Shown piece by piece: positions 11,715 to 24,109 of a stretch of DNA of 64,000 nt; the stretch's first letter is position 1, and each line of letters starts with the position of its first letter. The notes beneath the pieces are model-generated. The model saw nothing but the letters and a program-made list of their open reading frames with translations. It was not told the DNA's origin and made no database searches. This stretch comes from Sabellastarte sp. h YS-2021. Taxonomy: Eukaryota; Annelida; Polychaeta; Sabellida; Sabellidae. The stretch covers positions 62,547,028-62,611,027 of the forward strand of contig OZ024936.1 of NCBI GenBank assembly GCA_964017235.1, read 5' to 3'. A program made the position numbers and the translations under genes.

Positions 11715-12591
11715 ATAATAGCAAGCAAGTTGTAAGCTACCCTCATTTGACCTTGAAGCAGGGGCCCAAGGTTGGTTTCATATTGTACACCTCTTAGACC
11801 AATAATAAGCAAGTTATTAGCATTTTTAAATTTCCTTATCCTCATTTGACCTTAAAGGAGGGGCCCAAGGTCAAATCTGACCACATCAGAAGATTCCTAG
11901 CCCATGATTTCCTTTAGGTTGGTTTCACATTGCAAACCTCTAGGACCAATAATAAGTGAATTATAAGCGCTTTTAAGTTTGGCTATCCTCATTTCACCTT
12001 GAAGGAGGGGCATAAGGTCAAATCTGACCACATCAGAAGATTTCTAGCCCACAATTTCCTATAGGTTTGTTTCACATTGCAAACATCTAGGACCAATAAT
12101 AAGTGAGTTATAAGCACTTTTAAATTTGGCTATCCTCGTTTGACCTTGAATGAGGGGCCAAAGGTCAAATCTAACCACATCAGAAGATCTCTAGCCCATG
12201 ATTTCCTATAGGTCGGTTTCACATTGCAAACCTCTAGGACCAATAATAAGCGAGTTATAAGGACTTTTAAATTTGGCTATCCTCGTTTGACCTTGAAGGA
12301 GGGGCCCAAGGTCAAATCTGAACACATCAGAAGATTTGCAGCCCATGGTTTCCTATGGTTGGTTTCACCTATAGGATCAATAATAAGTGAGTTATAAGTG
12401 CTTTTAAGTTTGGCTATCCTAGTTTGACCTTGAAGGAGGCCCAAAGTCAAATCTGACCACATCAGAAGATTCCTAGCCCATGATTTCCTTTTAGGTTTAT
12501 TTCACATTGCAAACGTGGCCGCCATCTTGTTTTTCAAAATGAGGCAAAAAATATTTCCAGTCAAGATTTTGTAATGATAAAGATATCCTGT
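11715..12591 (+). repeat. R3 remnant: alpha (146-bp) tandem array plus part of its 3' domain
   Basis: About five units with landmarks GACCAATAATAAG (11800, 11948, 12091, 12238, ~12370) and TTTGACCTTGAAGGAGGGG. At 12512-12590 follows the R3 3' domain (GGCCGCCATCTTG, then AAGATATCCTG), as at 58160-58240, but cut before the terminal hairpin. It abuts a LINE fragment at about 12592. Confidence 0.75.
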
Positions 12592-13280
12592 GAGGACACC
12601 ACATTAGTTTTAAATGATATTCAGTCTTTTCAAAGAGCTATTAATTTATTCCAAAAATTTGGAACATGTTCAGGTTTGAAGCGTAACCTAGATAAAACTG
12701 AAATTATCCTACTGGATTCAGCTAAACAGAAAAATTGGGATTTCCCCAATGAAATAAAATCTTTGAAATTCTATAATAAAGCCTTCAAAACTCTTCGAAT
12801 ATGGTTTTCTAGTGATTCCCAACTTAGTAGTGATATGAATTATAATGATAGATTAAAAGAAGCAGAAAAACTTCTTTTCATATGGAGGTCAAGACAAATG
12901 TCTCTTGAAAAGGGAAAATAACTGTACTTAAAACCTTAATATAGTACCACAATTTTTTCATTTATTTAGATCAACATATACACCAAATTCGATCCTTTGT
13001 GCAATAGATAAAATGTTTTTTTGAATTTTTGTGGAATAATAAGCCAGTAAAAGTCAAGAGAAATACGATTACTAATAACTTCACAGAAGGAGGATTAAAA
13101 ATGCCTGATATCTATAAGATTCACACTGTTCAAAAAATATAGTTGATCAAGCACTTTACTGATGACCAGTAAAGTTTATCAAGAAAATTAATTGGAATGG
13201 AAGAAAAGTTTTTGGACTATAAACTAGAAATAGGCCGCCCTGTTGATAGTAGATGCGAATAGAAACAGGATAGCATAGAA
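12592..13280 (+). pseudogene. L1/Tx1-like LINE ORF fragment (RT, piece 1 of 4)
   Basis: The conceptual protein reads DTTLVLNDIQSF...FGTCSGLKRNLDKTEII, the RT region around and after the ADD box. The box is degraded to CED. After a stop at 12919 it continues in shifted frames: FEFLWNNKPVKVKRN and GGLKMPDIYKIHTVQKI, the conserved FLWN and GGLK words of L1/Tx1-type LINEs. A minus-strand relative at 52.2-54.5 kb has FLWNNKPDKIKRS and GGLKMVNIYAFEKA at the same places. Several stops and frameshifts make it a dead copy. The following pieces at 16915, 23589 and 36752 continue the same ORF in order. Confidence 0.8.
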
Positions 13281-16200
13281 GAACACACATTATCATGTGT
13301 AATGTCCACCCATGAACCTTTTGCCCAAATTGTACAGTAGTCTTACAAGACCCTGTTTCATTTGTAAAATATATCAATGATGCTTAAATATTTGTTAGTG
13401 TAGATGTAAATTATTTCAGCTTCATGCCTTTTTGCATTGGTTGGGTTGAAAATTTTGACGAAATCACTCTATCTTGCACGGTTAAGAAGATAGAAGCAAA
13501 TTCCTGTTTTTCTATTTTTGGCAAAAATTTGAAAATTCAAAATGGCCGCCATTTTTGGGAAAAGGAAATTTTTTTGAAAATTGCCAAGAGTACATTTCTT
13601 AGATACCCTATGGGTCGAAAATTTCAACAAAATAACTCTATTTTGCACGGTTAAGGCCAGTTTGTGTTTTTCCATTTTGGGCAAAAATTCGAAAATTCAA
13701 AATGGCTGCCATTTTTGGGGAGGGGAAAATTTTTTGAAAATTGCAAAGATTACATTCCTTAGATACCCTGTGGGTTGAAAAATTTCGACGAAATCGCTCT
13801 ATCTCGCATGGTTAAGGAGATAGAAGCAAATTTGTGTTTTGCCATTTTTGGCAAAAATTTGAAAATTCAAAATGACCGCCATTTTAGGGGAGGGGAAATT
13901 TTTTTTTAAATTGCCAAGAATACAATGCTCAAATACCTGTGGGTCGAAAATTTTGACGAAATCGCTCTATCTCGCATGGTTAAGGAGATAGAAGCAAATT
14001 TGTGTCTTGCCATTTTTGGCAAAACTTCGAAAATTCAAAATGGCCGCCATTTTTGGGGAGGGGAAAATTTTTTGAAAATTGCAAAGATTGCATTGCTTAG
14101 ATACCCTGTGCGTCGAAAATTTTGACGTGTTTTGCCATTTTTGGCAAAAATTCGAAAATTCAAAATGGCCGCCATTTTTGGGGAGGGGAAAATTTTTTAA
14201 AAATTACCAAGAGTACAATGCTCAGATACCCTGTGGGTCGAAAATTTTGACGAAATCGCTCTATCTGGCACGGTTAAGGAGATAGAAGCAAATTTGTGTT
14301 TTGCCATTTTTGGCAAAAATTCGAAAATTCAAAATGACCGCCATTTTTGGGGAGGGGAAAATTTTTTGAAAATTGCAAATATTACATTCCTTAGATACCC
14401 CGTGGGTTGAAAATTTCGACGAAATCGCTCTATCTCACACGGTTAAGGAGATAGAAGGAAATTTGTGTTTTGCCATTTTGGGCAAAAATTCGAAAATTCA
14501 AAATGGCCGCCATTTTTGGGGAGGGGAAAATTTTTTGAAAATTGCAAAGATTACACTCCTTAGATACCCTGTGGGTCGAAAATTTCGACGAAATCGCTCT
14601 ATCTCGCACGGTTAAGGAGATAGAAGCAAATTTGTGTTTTGCCATTTTTGGCAAAAATTCGAAAATTCAAAATGGCCGCCATTTTTGGGGAGGGGAAAAT
14701 TTTTTGAAAATTGCAAATATTACATTCCTTAGATACCCTGTGGGTCGAAAATTTCCACGAAATCGCTCTATCTCGCACGGTTAAGGAGATAGAAGGAAAT
14801 TTGTGTTTTGCCATTTTTGGCAAAAATTCGAAAATTCAAAATGGCCGCCATTTTTGGGGAGGGGAAAATTTTTTGAAAATTGCAAAGATTACATTCCATA
14901 GATACCCTGTGGGTCGATAATTTCCACGAAATCGCTCTATCTCGCACGGTTAAGGAGATAGAAGGAAATTTGTGTTTTGCCATTTTTGGCAAAAATTCGA
15001 AAATTCAAAATGGCCGCCATTTTTGGGGAGGGGAAAATTTTTTGAAAATTGCAAAGATTACACTCCTTAGATACCCTGTGGGTCGAAAATTTCGACGAAA
15101 TCGCTCTATCTCGCACGGTTAAGGAGATAGAAGCAAATTTGTGTTTTGCCATTTTTGGCAAAAATTCGAAAATTCAAAATGGCCGCCATTTTTGGGGAGG
15201 GGAAAATTTTTTGAAAATTGCAAATATTACATTCCTTAGATACCCTGTGGGTCGAAAATTTCCACGAAATCGCTCTATCTCGCACGGTTAAGGAGATAGA
15301 AGGAAATTTGTGTTTTGCCATTTTTGGCAAAAATTCGAAAATTCAAAATGGCCGCCATTTTTGGGGAGGGGAAAATTTTTTGAAAATTGCAAAGATTACA
15401 TTCCATAGATACCCTGTGGGTCGATAATTTCCACGAAATCGCTCTATCTCGCACGGTTAAGTAGATAGAAGGAAATTTGTGTTTTGCCATTTTTGGCAAA
15501 AATTCGAAAATTCAAAATGGCCGCCATTTTTGGGGAGGGGAAAATTTTTTGAAAATTGCAAAGATTACACTCCTTAGATACCCTGTGGGTCGAAAATTTC
15601 GACGAAATCGCTCTATCTCGCACGGTTAAGGAGATAGAAGCAAATTTGTGTTTTGCCATTTTTGGCAAAAATTCGAAAATTCAAAATGGCCGCCATTTTT
15701 GGGGAGGGGAAAATTTTTTGAAAATTGCAAAGAGTACACTCCTGAGATACCCTGTGGGTCGAAAATTTTGCCGAAATCGCTCTATCTCGCACGGTTAAGG
15801 AGATAGAAGCAAATTAGTGTTTTGCCATTTTGGGCAAAAATTCGAAAATTCAAAATGGCCGCCATTTTTGGGGAGGGGAAATTTTTTTGAAAATTGCAAA
15901 GAGTACACTATTCAGATACCCTGTGGGTCAAAAATTTTGACGAAATCGCTCTATCTCGCACAGTTAAGGAGATAGAAGGAAATTTGTGTTTTGCCATTTT
16001 TGGCAAAAATTCGAAAATTTAAAATGGCCGCCATTTTTGGGGAGGGGAAAATTTTTTGAAAATTGCAAATATTACATTCCTTAGATACCCTGTGGGTCGA
16101 AAATTTCGACGAAATCGCTCTATCTCGCACGGTTAAGGAGATAGAAGCAAATTTGTGTTTTGCCATTTTGCCATTTTTGGCAAAAATTCAAAATGGCCGC

Positions 16201-16914
16201 CATTTTTGGGGAGGGGAAAATTTTTTGAAAATTGCAAAGGGTACACTCCTTAGATACCCTGTGGGTTGAAAATTTTGCCGAAATCGCTCTATCTCGCACG
16301 GTTAAGGAGATAGAAGCAAATTAGTGTTTTGCCATTTTTGGCAAAAATTCGAAAATTCAAAATGGCCGCCATTTTTGGGGAGGGGAAATTTTTTTGAAAA
16401 TTCCTAAGAGTACACTCTTCAGATACCCTGCGGGTCGAAAATTTTGCCGAAATCGCTCTATCTCGCACGGTTAAGGAGATAGAAGCAAATTACTCAAAAG
16501 TAGTACTGAAAATACACAATGAAGTACCTAAATGGCTATTACTCATGTACTGACAAAGCTATCAGTCCCAAATGCAATACCAAGCGAGCTATGGACATAA
16601 CAATCTTGTATTCAAAATTGTAGTAAAATATCTTTAATTATTTTGGCTTAAATGCACGGAAACCAATGGGTACTGAAAATAGCTGTACTTAAGTATTACT
16701 CAGTAAGCAAAAGAGGTACAACAGCCAAAAGCAATCCCAAGCAAGCTACTGACCCAATAAGCCTGCATACCAAATTTGGTGACAATAGCTCTAATACTTT
16801 TCCTTTAAATGAGCGGAAACCATGCGTGACGCCGGACATCGGACGCTGGACGCCGGACATCGGACGGCGAAAAAAGCAAAAATAATATATCCACCCCCCA
16901 GGGGGGTGGACATA
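13281..16914 (+). mobile_element. R5 hairpin-ended element carrying the gamma (169-bp) array
   Basis: The 5' end shows the hairpin ACACAT-tatc-ATGTGT (13285-13300) followed by AATGTCCACCC. The 3' end is the hairpin ATCCACCCCCC/GGGGGGTGGACAT (16888-16913), whose outer arm is the reverse complement of that word. Between lie the gamma array and a 3' domain (16496-16886) with two diverged copies of a CAATCCCAAGC...ACCAAATTTGG segment and CGCCGGACATCGGACG words. No coding genes. It interrupts the LINE ORF between pieces 1 and 2. Confidence 0.72.
13425..16495 (+). repeat. Gamma tandem array, ~18 units of 169 bp
   Basis: Each unit contains GAAATCGCTCTATCTCGCAC, a TTTTGCCA/TGGCAAAA hairpin, AAAATGGCCGCCATTTTTGG and GGGGAGGGGAAAATTTTTTG. 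Spacing is a regular 169 bp (for example 14373, 14542, 14711, 14880, 15049, 15218). Early units (13.4-14.2 kb) are diverged or shortened. The middle ones are near-identical and show a three-unit (507-bp) higher-order period. Open frames of 66-80 codons on both strands are by-products of the repeat, not genes. Confidence 0.93.
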
Positions 16915-16987
16915 ATTACCTGAAGAACATGTAACTGTCACAAAAACAAAGTTTTACCAGCAAGTCTTAGATTGCTGGTATCTAATT
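16915..16987 (+). pseudogene. LINE ORF fragment (piece 2 of 4)
   Basis: The short island between R5 and R2 translates as LPEEHVTVTKTKFYQQVLDC followed by WYLI. A FY-x-x-V-x-x-x-W word is usual in the C-terminal third of L1/Tx1-like ORF2. It lies in the order expected between piece 1 and piece 3. It is too short to assign alone. Confidence 0.55.
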
Positions 16988-17269
16988 AACAAGAGGAGAG
17001 TGCCCGTGAACGGGCACTGTGTCAGCTGACTGAATGTTTTTGATTTGTGATGGTGATAATGAGAGGAAAGCATAATTATCAGGGAAAGGGCTGTACAGAA
17101 ATACAGTAAATGGTAACTGAACACATGTTCGAAAAATATTCCGAAGCTGACAGAAGAAAACGACAAAAAAGTTGTGCCCTGCAAATGGTATTATGAAATA
17201 AAGTAACAAGGTAATTGTTTAAGGGTAAAAAGTAGGTTAAAAATATTTAAAGAAATACTATAAATGCAA

Positions 17270-18235
17270 TATCCTCGTTCCACCATGAAGAAGGGGTCCA
17301 AAGGTCAAATCTGACCATACCAAAAGATTCCCAGCCAAAGAATTTAGGATGGTTTACCATCCCAAACCTCTCGGACCAATAATAAGTGAGTTATAGGCAC
17401 TTTTTAAGTTTGGCTATCCTTGTTTGACCTTGAAGGAGGGGGTCCAAGGTCAAATCCGACCACACAAAAAAATTCCCAGCCCATGATTTCCTGTAGCTTG
17501 TTTACCATCCCAAACTTGTAGGACCAATAATAAGCGAGTTCTAAGCAATTGTAAGTTTGGCTATCCTCAACTGCCCTTGAAGGAGGGGTCCCAGGTCAAA
17601 TCTGACCACACCAAAAGAATCCCAGCCCATGATTTCCTATATGTTGGTTTACCATCCCAAACCTCCAAGACCAATAATACGCGAGTTATAAGCACTTTAA
17701 GTTTGGCTATCTTCGTTTGACCTGGAAGGAGGGGGTCCAAGGTCAAATCCGACCACACAAAAAAATTCCCAGCCCATGATTTCCTGTAGCTTGTTTACCA
17801 TCCCAAACTTGTAGGACCAATAATAAGCGAGTTCTAAGCAATTGTAAGTTTGGCTATCCTCAACTGCCCTTGAAGGAGGGGTCCCAGGTCAAATCCGACC
17901 ACACCAAAAGATTCCCAGCCCATGATTTTCTATAGGTTGGTTTTCCATTCGAAACCTCTAGGACCAATAATAAGTGAGTTATAAGCACTTTTAAGTTTGG
18001 CTATCCTCATTTGACCTTGAAGGAGGGGTCCAAGGTGAAATCCGACCACACCAAAAAATTCCCAGCTCATGATTTTCTATAGGTTGGTTTTCATTCCAAC
18101 CTCTGGGACCAATAATAAGCGAGTTATAAGCACTTTTATGTTTGGCTATCCTCATTTGACCTTGAAGGAGGGTTCCAAGGTCAAATCGGACCATATTAAC
18201 AGATTCCCAGCCCATGATTTCCTACAGGTTGGATA
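17270..18235 (+). repeat. Alpha (146-bp) array in R2 copy 1
   Basis: About six and a half units with CAGCCCATGATTTCCT at 17477, 17623 and so on (spacing 146), GACCAATAATAAGCGAGTT and TTTGGCTATCCTC. A further block at 18705-18955 arises from a 720-bp internal duplication (17985-18704 repeated at 18705-19425). Confidence 0.92.
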
Positions 18236-21200
18236 CAATGATTTACTCAACAGTGAGAACCTGAAAGAAGCTATTGCTCAGCTATCCCATGACATAGAGG
18301 TCTGCAATTTCACTATGTTATAGCTGACCAAAACGTCTGTGAATAACATATTTAACAAAATACTCTAAATGTAATAATTTTCAAGTTACAACTGATTTAC
18401 TCAAGAGTGAGAACCTCAAAGTAACTATTACTCAGCTATGCAATGAGCTACATGTCTGAATTTTTGCTCTGTTATAGCTGACCTAAAAGTAGCTGAACAA
18501 CATATTTAAGCAAAATACTGTAAATGCAATAGTTTTCAAGTTACAACTGATTTACTCAATAGTGAGAACCAGAAAATAGCTATTGCTCCGCTATGCCATG
18601 AGCTATAGGTCTGTAATTTCACTATGTTATAGCTAACCCAAAAGTAGGTGAACAATATATTTTAACAAATTACTCCAAATGCAATATTTTTCAAGTTATT
18701 TCAAGCACTTTTAAGTTTGGCTATCCTCATTTGACCTTGAAGGAGGGGTCCAAGGTGAAATCCGACCACACCAAAAAATTCCCAGCTCATGATTTTCTAT
18801 AGGTTGGTTTTCATTCCAACCTCTGGGACCAATAATAAGCGAGTTATAAGCACTTTTATTTTTGGCTATCCTCATTTGACCTTGAAGGAGGGTTCCAAGG
18901 TCAAATCGGACCATATTAACAGATTCCCAGCCCATGATTTCCTACAGGTTGGATACAATGATTTACTCAACAGTGAGAACCTGAAAGAAGCTATTGCTCA
19001 TCTATCCCATGACATAGAGGTCTGCAATTTCACTATGTTATAGCTGACCAAAACGTCTGTGAATAACATATTTAACAAAATACTCTAAATGTAATAATTT
19101 TCAAGTTACAACTGATTTACTCAAGAGTGAGAACCTCAAAGTAACTATTACTCAGCTATGCAATGAGCTACATGTCTGAATTTTTGCTCTGTTATAGCTG
19201 ACCTAAAAGTAGCTGAACAACATATTTAAGCAAAATACTGTAAATGCAATAGTTTTCAAGTTACAACTGATTTACTCAATAGTGAGAACCAGAAAATAGC
19301 TATTGCTCCACTATGCCATGAGCTATAGGTCTGTAATTTCACTATGTTATAGCTAACCCAAAAGTAGGTGAACAATATATTTTAACAAAATACTCCAAAT
19401 GCAATATTTTTCAAGTTATAGCTGATTTACTCAACAGTCAGTGCCTGAGAACAGCTATTGCTCAGTTGTGCCATGAGCTACAGGTCTGTAATTTCACTAT
19501 GTTATAGCTGACCCAAAAGTAGCTGAATAACATATTTGCACAAATTTCTGTAAAGGCAATAGTTTTCCAATTACAACTGATTTACTCAACAGTGAGAACT
19601 TCAAAGTAGCTATTACTCAGCTATGCAATGAGCCACAGGTCTGGAACTTCACTATGTTATAGCTGACCCCAAAATAGGTGAATAACATATTGAAACAAAA
19701 TACTCTAAATGCAATAGTTTTCAAGTTATAAGTGATTTACTCAACAGTGATAACCTAAAAGTAGCTATTACTCAGCTATGCCATGAGCTACAGGTCTGAA
19801 ATTTTACTATGTTATAGCTGACCCAAAAGTAGCTGAATAACATATTTATACTAAATTCTCTAAATGCAATAGTTTTCCAATTACAAGTGATTTACTCAAC
19901 ATTGAGAACTTCAAAGTAGCTATTACTCAGCTATGCAATGAGTCACGGGTCTGGAACTTCACTATGTTATAGCTGACCCCAAAATAGGTGAATAACATAT
20001 TGAAACAAAATACTCTAAATGCAATAATTTCCAAGTTATAAGCGATTTACTCAACAGTGATAACCTAAAAGTAGCTATTACTCAGCTATGCCATGAGCTA
20101 CAGGTCTGAAATTTTACTATGTTATAGCTGACCCAAAAGTAGGTGAACAACATATTTAAGCAAAATACTGTAAATGCAATAGTTTTCAAGTTACAACTGA
20201 TTTACTCAATAGTGATGACCTAAAAGTAGCTATTACTCAGCTATGCCATGAGCTACAGGTCTGAAATTTTACTATGTTATAGTTGACCCAAAAGTAGCTG
20301 AATAACATATTTATACTAAATTCTCTAAATGCAATAGTTTTCCAATTACAACTGATTTACTCAATAGTGAGAACCTCAAAGTAGTTATTACTCAGCTATG
20401 CAATGAGCTACAGGTCTGAAATTTCACTATGTTATAGCTGACCCAAAAGTAGGTGAACAACATATTAAAGCAAAATACTGTAAATGCAATAGTTTTCAAG
20501 TTACAACTGATTTACTCAATAATGATGACCTAAAAGTAGCTATTACTCAGCTATGCCATGAGCTACAGGTCTGAAATTTTACTATGTTATAGCTGACCCA
20601 AAAGTAGGTGAACAACATATTTAAGCAAAATACTGTAAATGCAATAGTTTTCAAGTTACAACTGACTTACTCAATAGTGATGACCTAAAAGTAGCTATTA
20701 CTCAGCTATGCCATGAGCTACAGGTCTGTAATTTCACTATGTTATAGCTGACCCAAAAGTAGCTGAATAACATATTTATACGAAATTCTCTAAATGCAAT
20801 AGTTTTCCAATTACAACTGATTTACTCAATAGTGAGAACTTCAAAGTAGCTATTACTCAGCTATGCAATGAGCCACAGATCTGAAACTTCACTATGTTAT
20901 AGCTGATCCCAAAATAGGTGAATAACATATTGAAACAAAATACTCTAAATGCAATAGTTTCCAAGTTATAAGCGATTTACTCAACAGTGATAACCTAAAA
21001 GTAGCTATTACTCAGCTATGCAATGAGTCACGGGTCTGGAACTTCACTATGTTATAGCTGACCCCAAAATAGGTGAATAACATATTGAAACAAAATACTC
21101 TAAATGCAATAATTTCCAAGTTATAAGCGATTTACTCAACAGTGATAACCTAAAAGTAGCTATTACTCAGCTATGCCATGAGCTACAGGTCTGAAATTTT

Positions 21201-23160
21201 ACTATGTTATAGCTGACCCAAAAGTAGGTGAACAACATATTTAAGCAAAATACTGTAAATGCAATAGTTTTCAAGTTACAACTGATTTACTCAATAGTGA
21301 TGACCTAAAAGTAGCTATTACTCAGCTATGCCATGAGTTACCGGTCTGAAATTTTACTATCTTATAGCTGACCCAAAAGTAGGTGAACAACATATTTAAG
21401 CAAAATACTGTAAATGCAATAGTTTTCAAATTACAACTGATTTACTCAATAGTGATGACCTAAAAGTAGCTATTACTCAGCTATGCCATGAGCTACAGGT
21501 CTGAAATTTTACTATGTTATAGCTGACCCAAAAGTAGGTGAACAACATATTTAAGCAAAATACTGTAAATGCAATAGTTTTCAAGTTACAACTGATTTAC
21601 TCAATAGTGATGACCTAAAAGTAGCTATTACTCAGCTATGCCATGAGCTACAGGTCTGAAATTTTACTATGTTATAGTTGACCCAAAAGTAGCTGAATAA
21701 CATATTTATACTAAATTCTCTAAATGCAATAGTTTTCCAATTACAACTGATTTACTCAACAGTGATAACCTAAAAGTAGCTATTACTCAGCTATGCCATG
21801 AGCTACAGGTCTGAAATTTTACTATGTTATAGCTGACCCAAAAGTAGGTGAACAACATATTTAAGCAAAATACTGTAAATGCAATAGTTTTCAAGTTACA
21901 ACTGATTTACTCAATAGTGATGACCTAAAAGTAGCTATTACTCAGCTATGCCATGAGCTACAGGTCTGAAATTTTACTATGTTATAGTTGACCCAAAAGT
22001 AGCTGAATAACATATTTATACTAAATTCTCTAAATGCAATAATTTTCCAATTACAACTGATTTACTCAATAGTGAGAACCTCAAAGTAGTTATTACTCAG
22101 CTATGCAATGAGCTACAGGTCTGAAATTTCACTATGTTATAGCTGACCCAAAAGTAGGTGAACAACATATTAAAGCAAAATACTGTAAATGCAATAGTTT
22201 TCAAGTTACAACTGATTTACTCAATAGTGATGACCTAAAAGTAGCTATTACTCAGCTATGCCATGAGCTACAGGTCTGAAATTTTACTATGTTATAGCTG
22301 ACCCAAAAGTAGGTGAACAACATATTTAAGCAAAATACTGTAAATGCAATAGTTTTCAAGTTATAAGTGATTTACTCAATAGTGATGACCTAAAAGTAGC
22401 TATTACTCAGCTATGCCATGAGCTACAGGTCTAAAATTTTACTATGTTATAGCTGACCCAAAAGTAGCTGAATAACATATTTATACGAAATTCTCTAAAT
22501 GCAATAGTTTTCCAATTACAACTGATTTACTCAATAGTGAGAACTTCAAAGTAGCTATTACTCAGCTATGCAATGAGCCACAGATCTGAAACTTCACTAT
22601 GTTATAGCTGATCCCAAAATAGGTGAATAACATATTGAAACAAAATACTCTAAATGCAATAGTTTCCAAGTTATAAGCAATTTACTCAACAGTGATAACC
22701 TAAAAGTAGCTATTACTCAGCTATGCCATGAGCTACAGGTCTGAAATTTTACTATGTTATAGCTGACCCAAAAGTAGCTGAATAACATATTTATACGAAA
22801 TTCTCTAAATGCAATAGTTTTGAAGTTATAAGCAATTTACTCAACAGTGATAACGTAAAAGTAGCTATTACTCAGCTATGCCATGAGCTACAGGTCTAAA
22901 ATTTTACTATGTTATAGCTGACCCAAAAGTAGCTGAATAACATATTTATACGAAATTCTCTAAATGCAATAGTTTTTAAGTTACAAGTGATTCTACTCAT
23001 GATGGAAGTTACTGAAAAGCCCAAAAGTAGCTATTACTCACTTAGCTATTGAGACAGGCACCCAACTTACTCACCATATTGTAGCTATGAAAAAAGTAGC
23101 TGAATAACATATTTTAACAAAATGCTCTAGATGCAACAGTTTTCAAGTTATAAATGATTT
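18236..23160 (+). repeat. Beta (155-bp) array in R2 copy 1, ~30 units
   Basis: The unit contains TTACTCAACAGTGATAACC, GTAGCTATTACTCAGCTATG, ATGTTATAGCTGACCCAAAA and GTAGGTGAACAACATATTT. Repeats of the ACTGATTTACTCAA word are 155 bp apart (21281 to 21436). The first ~3 units are interrupted by the alpha block at 18705-18955. The last units (22.8-23.16 kb) are diverged. Confidence 0.92.
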
Positions 23161-23583
23161 TGTGCATGATTTCATGAATGTTAATGCATTAAAAATTATT
23201 AAAAAAATTTATTAAAAAAAAAGTAAGAGAGATCCAGGTCTCATACTCACACAAGAGAATCTACCTCTGGCCTAGTACATATATGCAAGATATGAGAGAA
23301 ATCCCTGCAATAGTCACTGAGAAAATTGTGATAAAAAGTTGAAATTTTCACACTTTTGGTGGGGGTACCCCCCTTGCAATGTCTCTAGCAAACAGACGAA
23401 CGGACAGATTTGCATGCCTTGAACAATTTTTCATCCTCGATAGATAAGGTATCTTTTAAAAAAAACAGCACGTCTCTAGGCCTTGTAGTTTTGGAGGAGA
23501 AGTTGTTCACGCGGACGCGGACGCGTACGCCCACGCCGCAGAGTGACGACATAATGCCAGCTGACTGACAAGTCAGCTGACAT
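23161..23583 (+). repeat. R2 3' terminal domain, copy 1
   Basis: Non-tandem sequence with GATCCAGGTCTCATACTCAC, GGGGGTACCCCCC, a GGACGC-rich run (23515-23545) and the terminal hairpin. It is nearly identical to 34651-35073. Apparent ORFs here are spurious. Confidence 0.8.
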
Positions 23584-23588
23584 AAAAA

Positions 23589-23826
23589 CTGCCAACCTAG
23601 TACCAGAAATGAGATACTGAATGAATACATTCTATATAAATATATAAAAAATGGAGGCAAGTGCCTGGATGCTACCATTTTGAGGGATAAGGGGGCACAT
23701 ATGAAACTAAAGCTTGCAGATATCATAGACCTGAATGGAAAAATCCTAGATTATGCGAATTTGATAAAGAAAATACCTTTGAAAGTTACAGTTCTAGACT
23801 ACTATGGGCTGAGAAGGCCATACCAA
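23589..23826 (+). pseudogene. LINE ORF fragment (piece 3 of 4)
   Basis: One frame runs through the whole island between the two R2 copies: PSTRNEILNEYILYKYIKNG, then LADIIDLNGKILDYANLI and VTVLDYYGL. The pattern (EIL-x-x-Y-x-x-YNKYI; a DI-x-D-x-NGKIL-Y segment; LDYYGL) is the C-terminal region of L1/Tx1-like LINE ORF2. The minus-strand relative has NSEILASSIWYNSHI and IGDIINSSGTMINFETL at the same place. No stop within 238 bp. It is cut at both ends by R2 insertions. Confidence 0.75.
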
Positions 23827-24109
23827 AACAAGAGGAGAGTGCCCGTGAACGGGCACTGTGTCAGCTGACTGAATGTTTTTGATTTGTGATGGTGATAATG
23901 AGAGGAAAGCATAATTATCAGGGAAAGGGCTGTACAGAAATACAGTAAATGGTAACTGAACACATGTTCGAAAGATATTCCGAAGCTGACAGAAGAAAAC
24001 GACAAAAAAGTTGTGCCCTGCAAATGGTATTACGAAATAAAGTAACTAGGTAATTGTTTAAGGGTAAAAAGTAGGTTAAAAATATTTAAAGAAATACTAT
24101 AAATGCAAT

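Larger units (their letters stand above)
16988..23583 (+). mobile_element. R2 hairpin-ended element, copy 1 (6.6 kb)
   Basis: The 5' end has the perfect hairpin GTGCCCGTGAACGGGCAC (17000-17017) followed by TGTGTCAGCTGAC. The 3' end is the hairpin CAGCTGACT-gaca-AGTCAGCTG (23558-23579), ending GTCAGCTGACATAA, the reverse complement of the 5' word. The core is an alpha array, then a beta array with one more alpha block inside. No protein-coding gene. Its left and right flanks join into LINE sequence, showing insertion into a LINE. Copy 2 begins 239 bp after it, in the same orientation. Confidence 0.78.

Noticed and set aside
11428..11718. 96-codon Lys/Thr-rich open frame
   Set aside because: Composition reflects AT-rich sequence. 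There is no start context or recognised motif, and it ends at the alpha array.
13425..16270. Many 65-80 codon ORFs on both strands with nearly identical products
   Set aside because: They recur every 169 bp, which is not a multiple of 3, and exist on both strands. They are by-products of the gamma repeat lacking stops, with no protein-like signal.
23385..23726. 113-codon minus-strand frame with alternating Val-Arg residues
   Set aside because: The pattern comes from the GGACGC-rich run in the R2 3' domain and is broken differently in the second copy (34874-35131).
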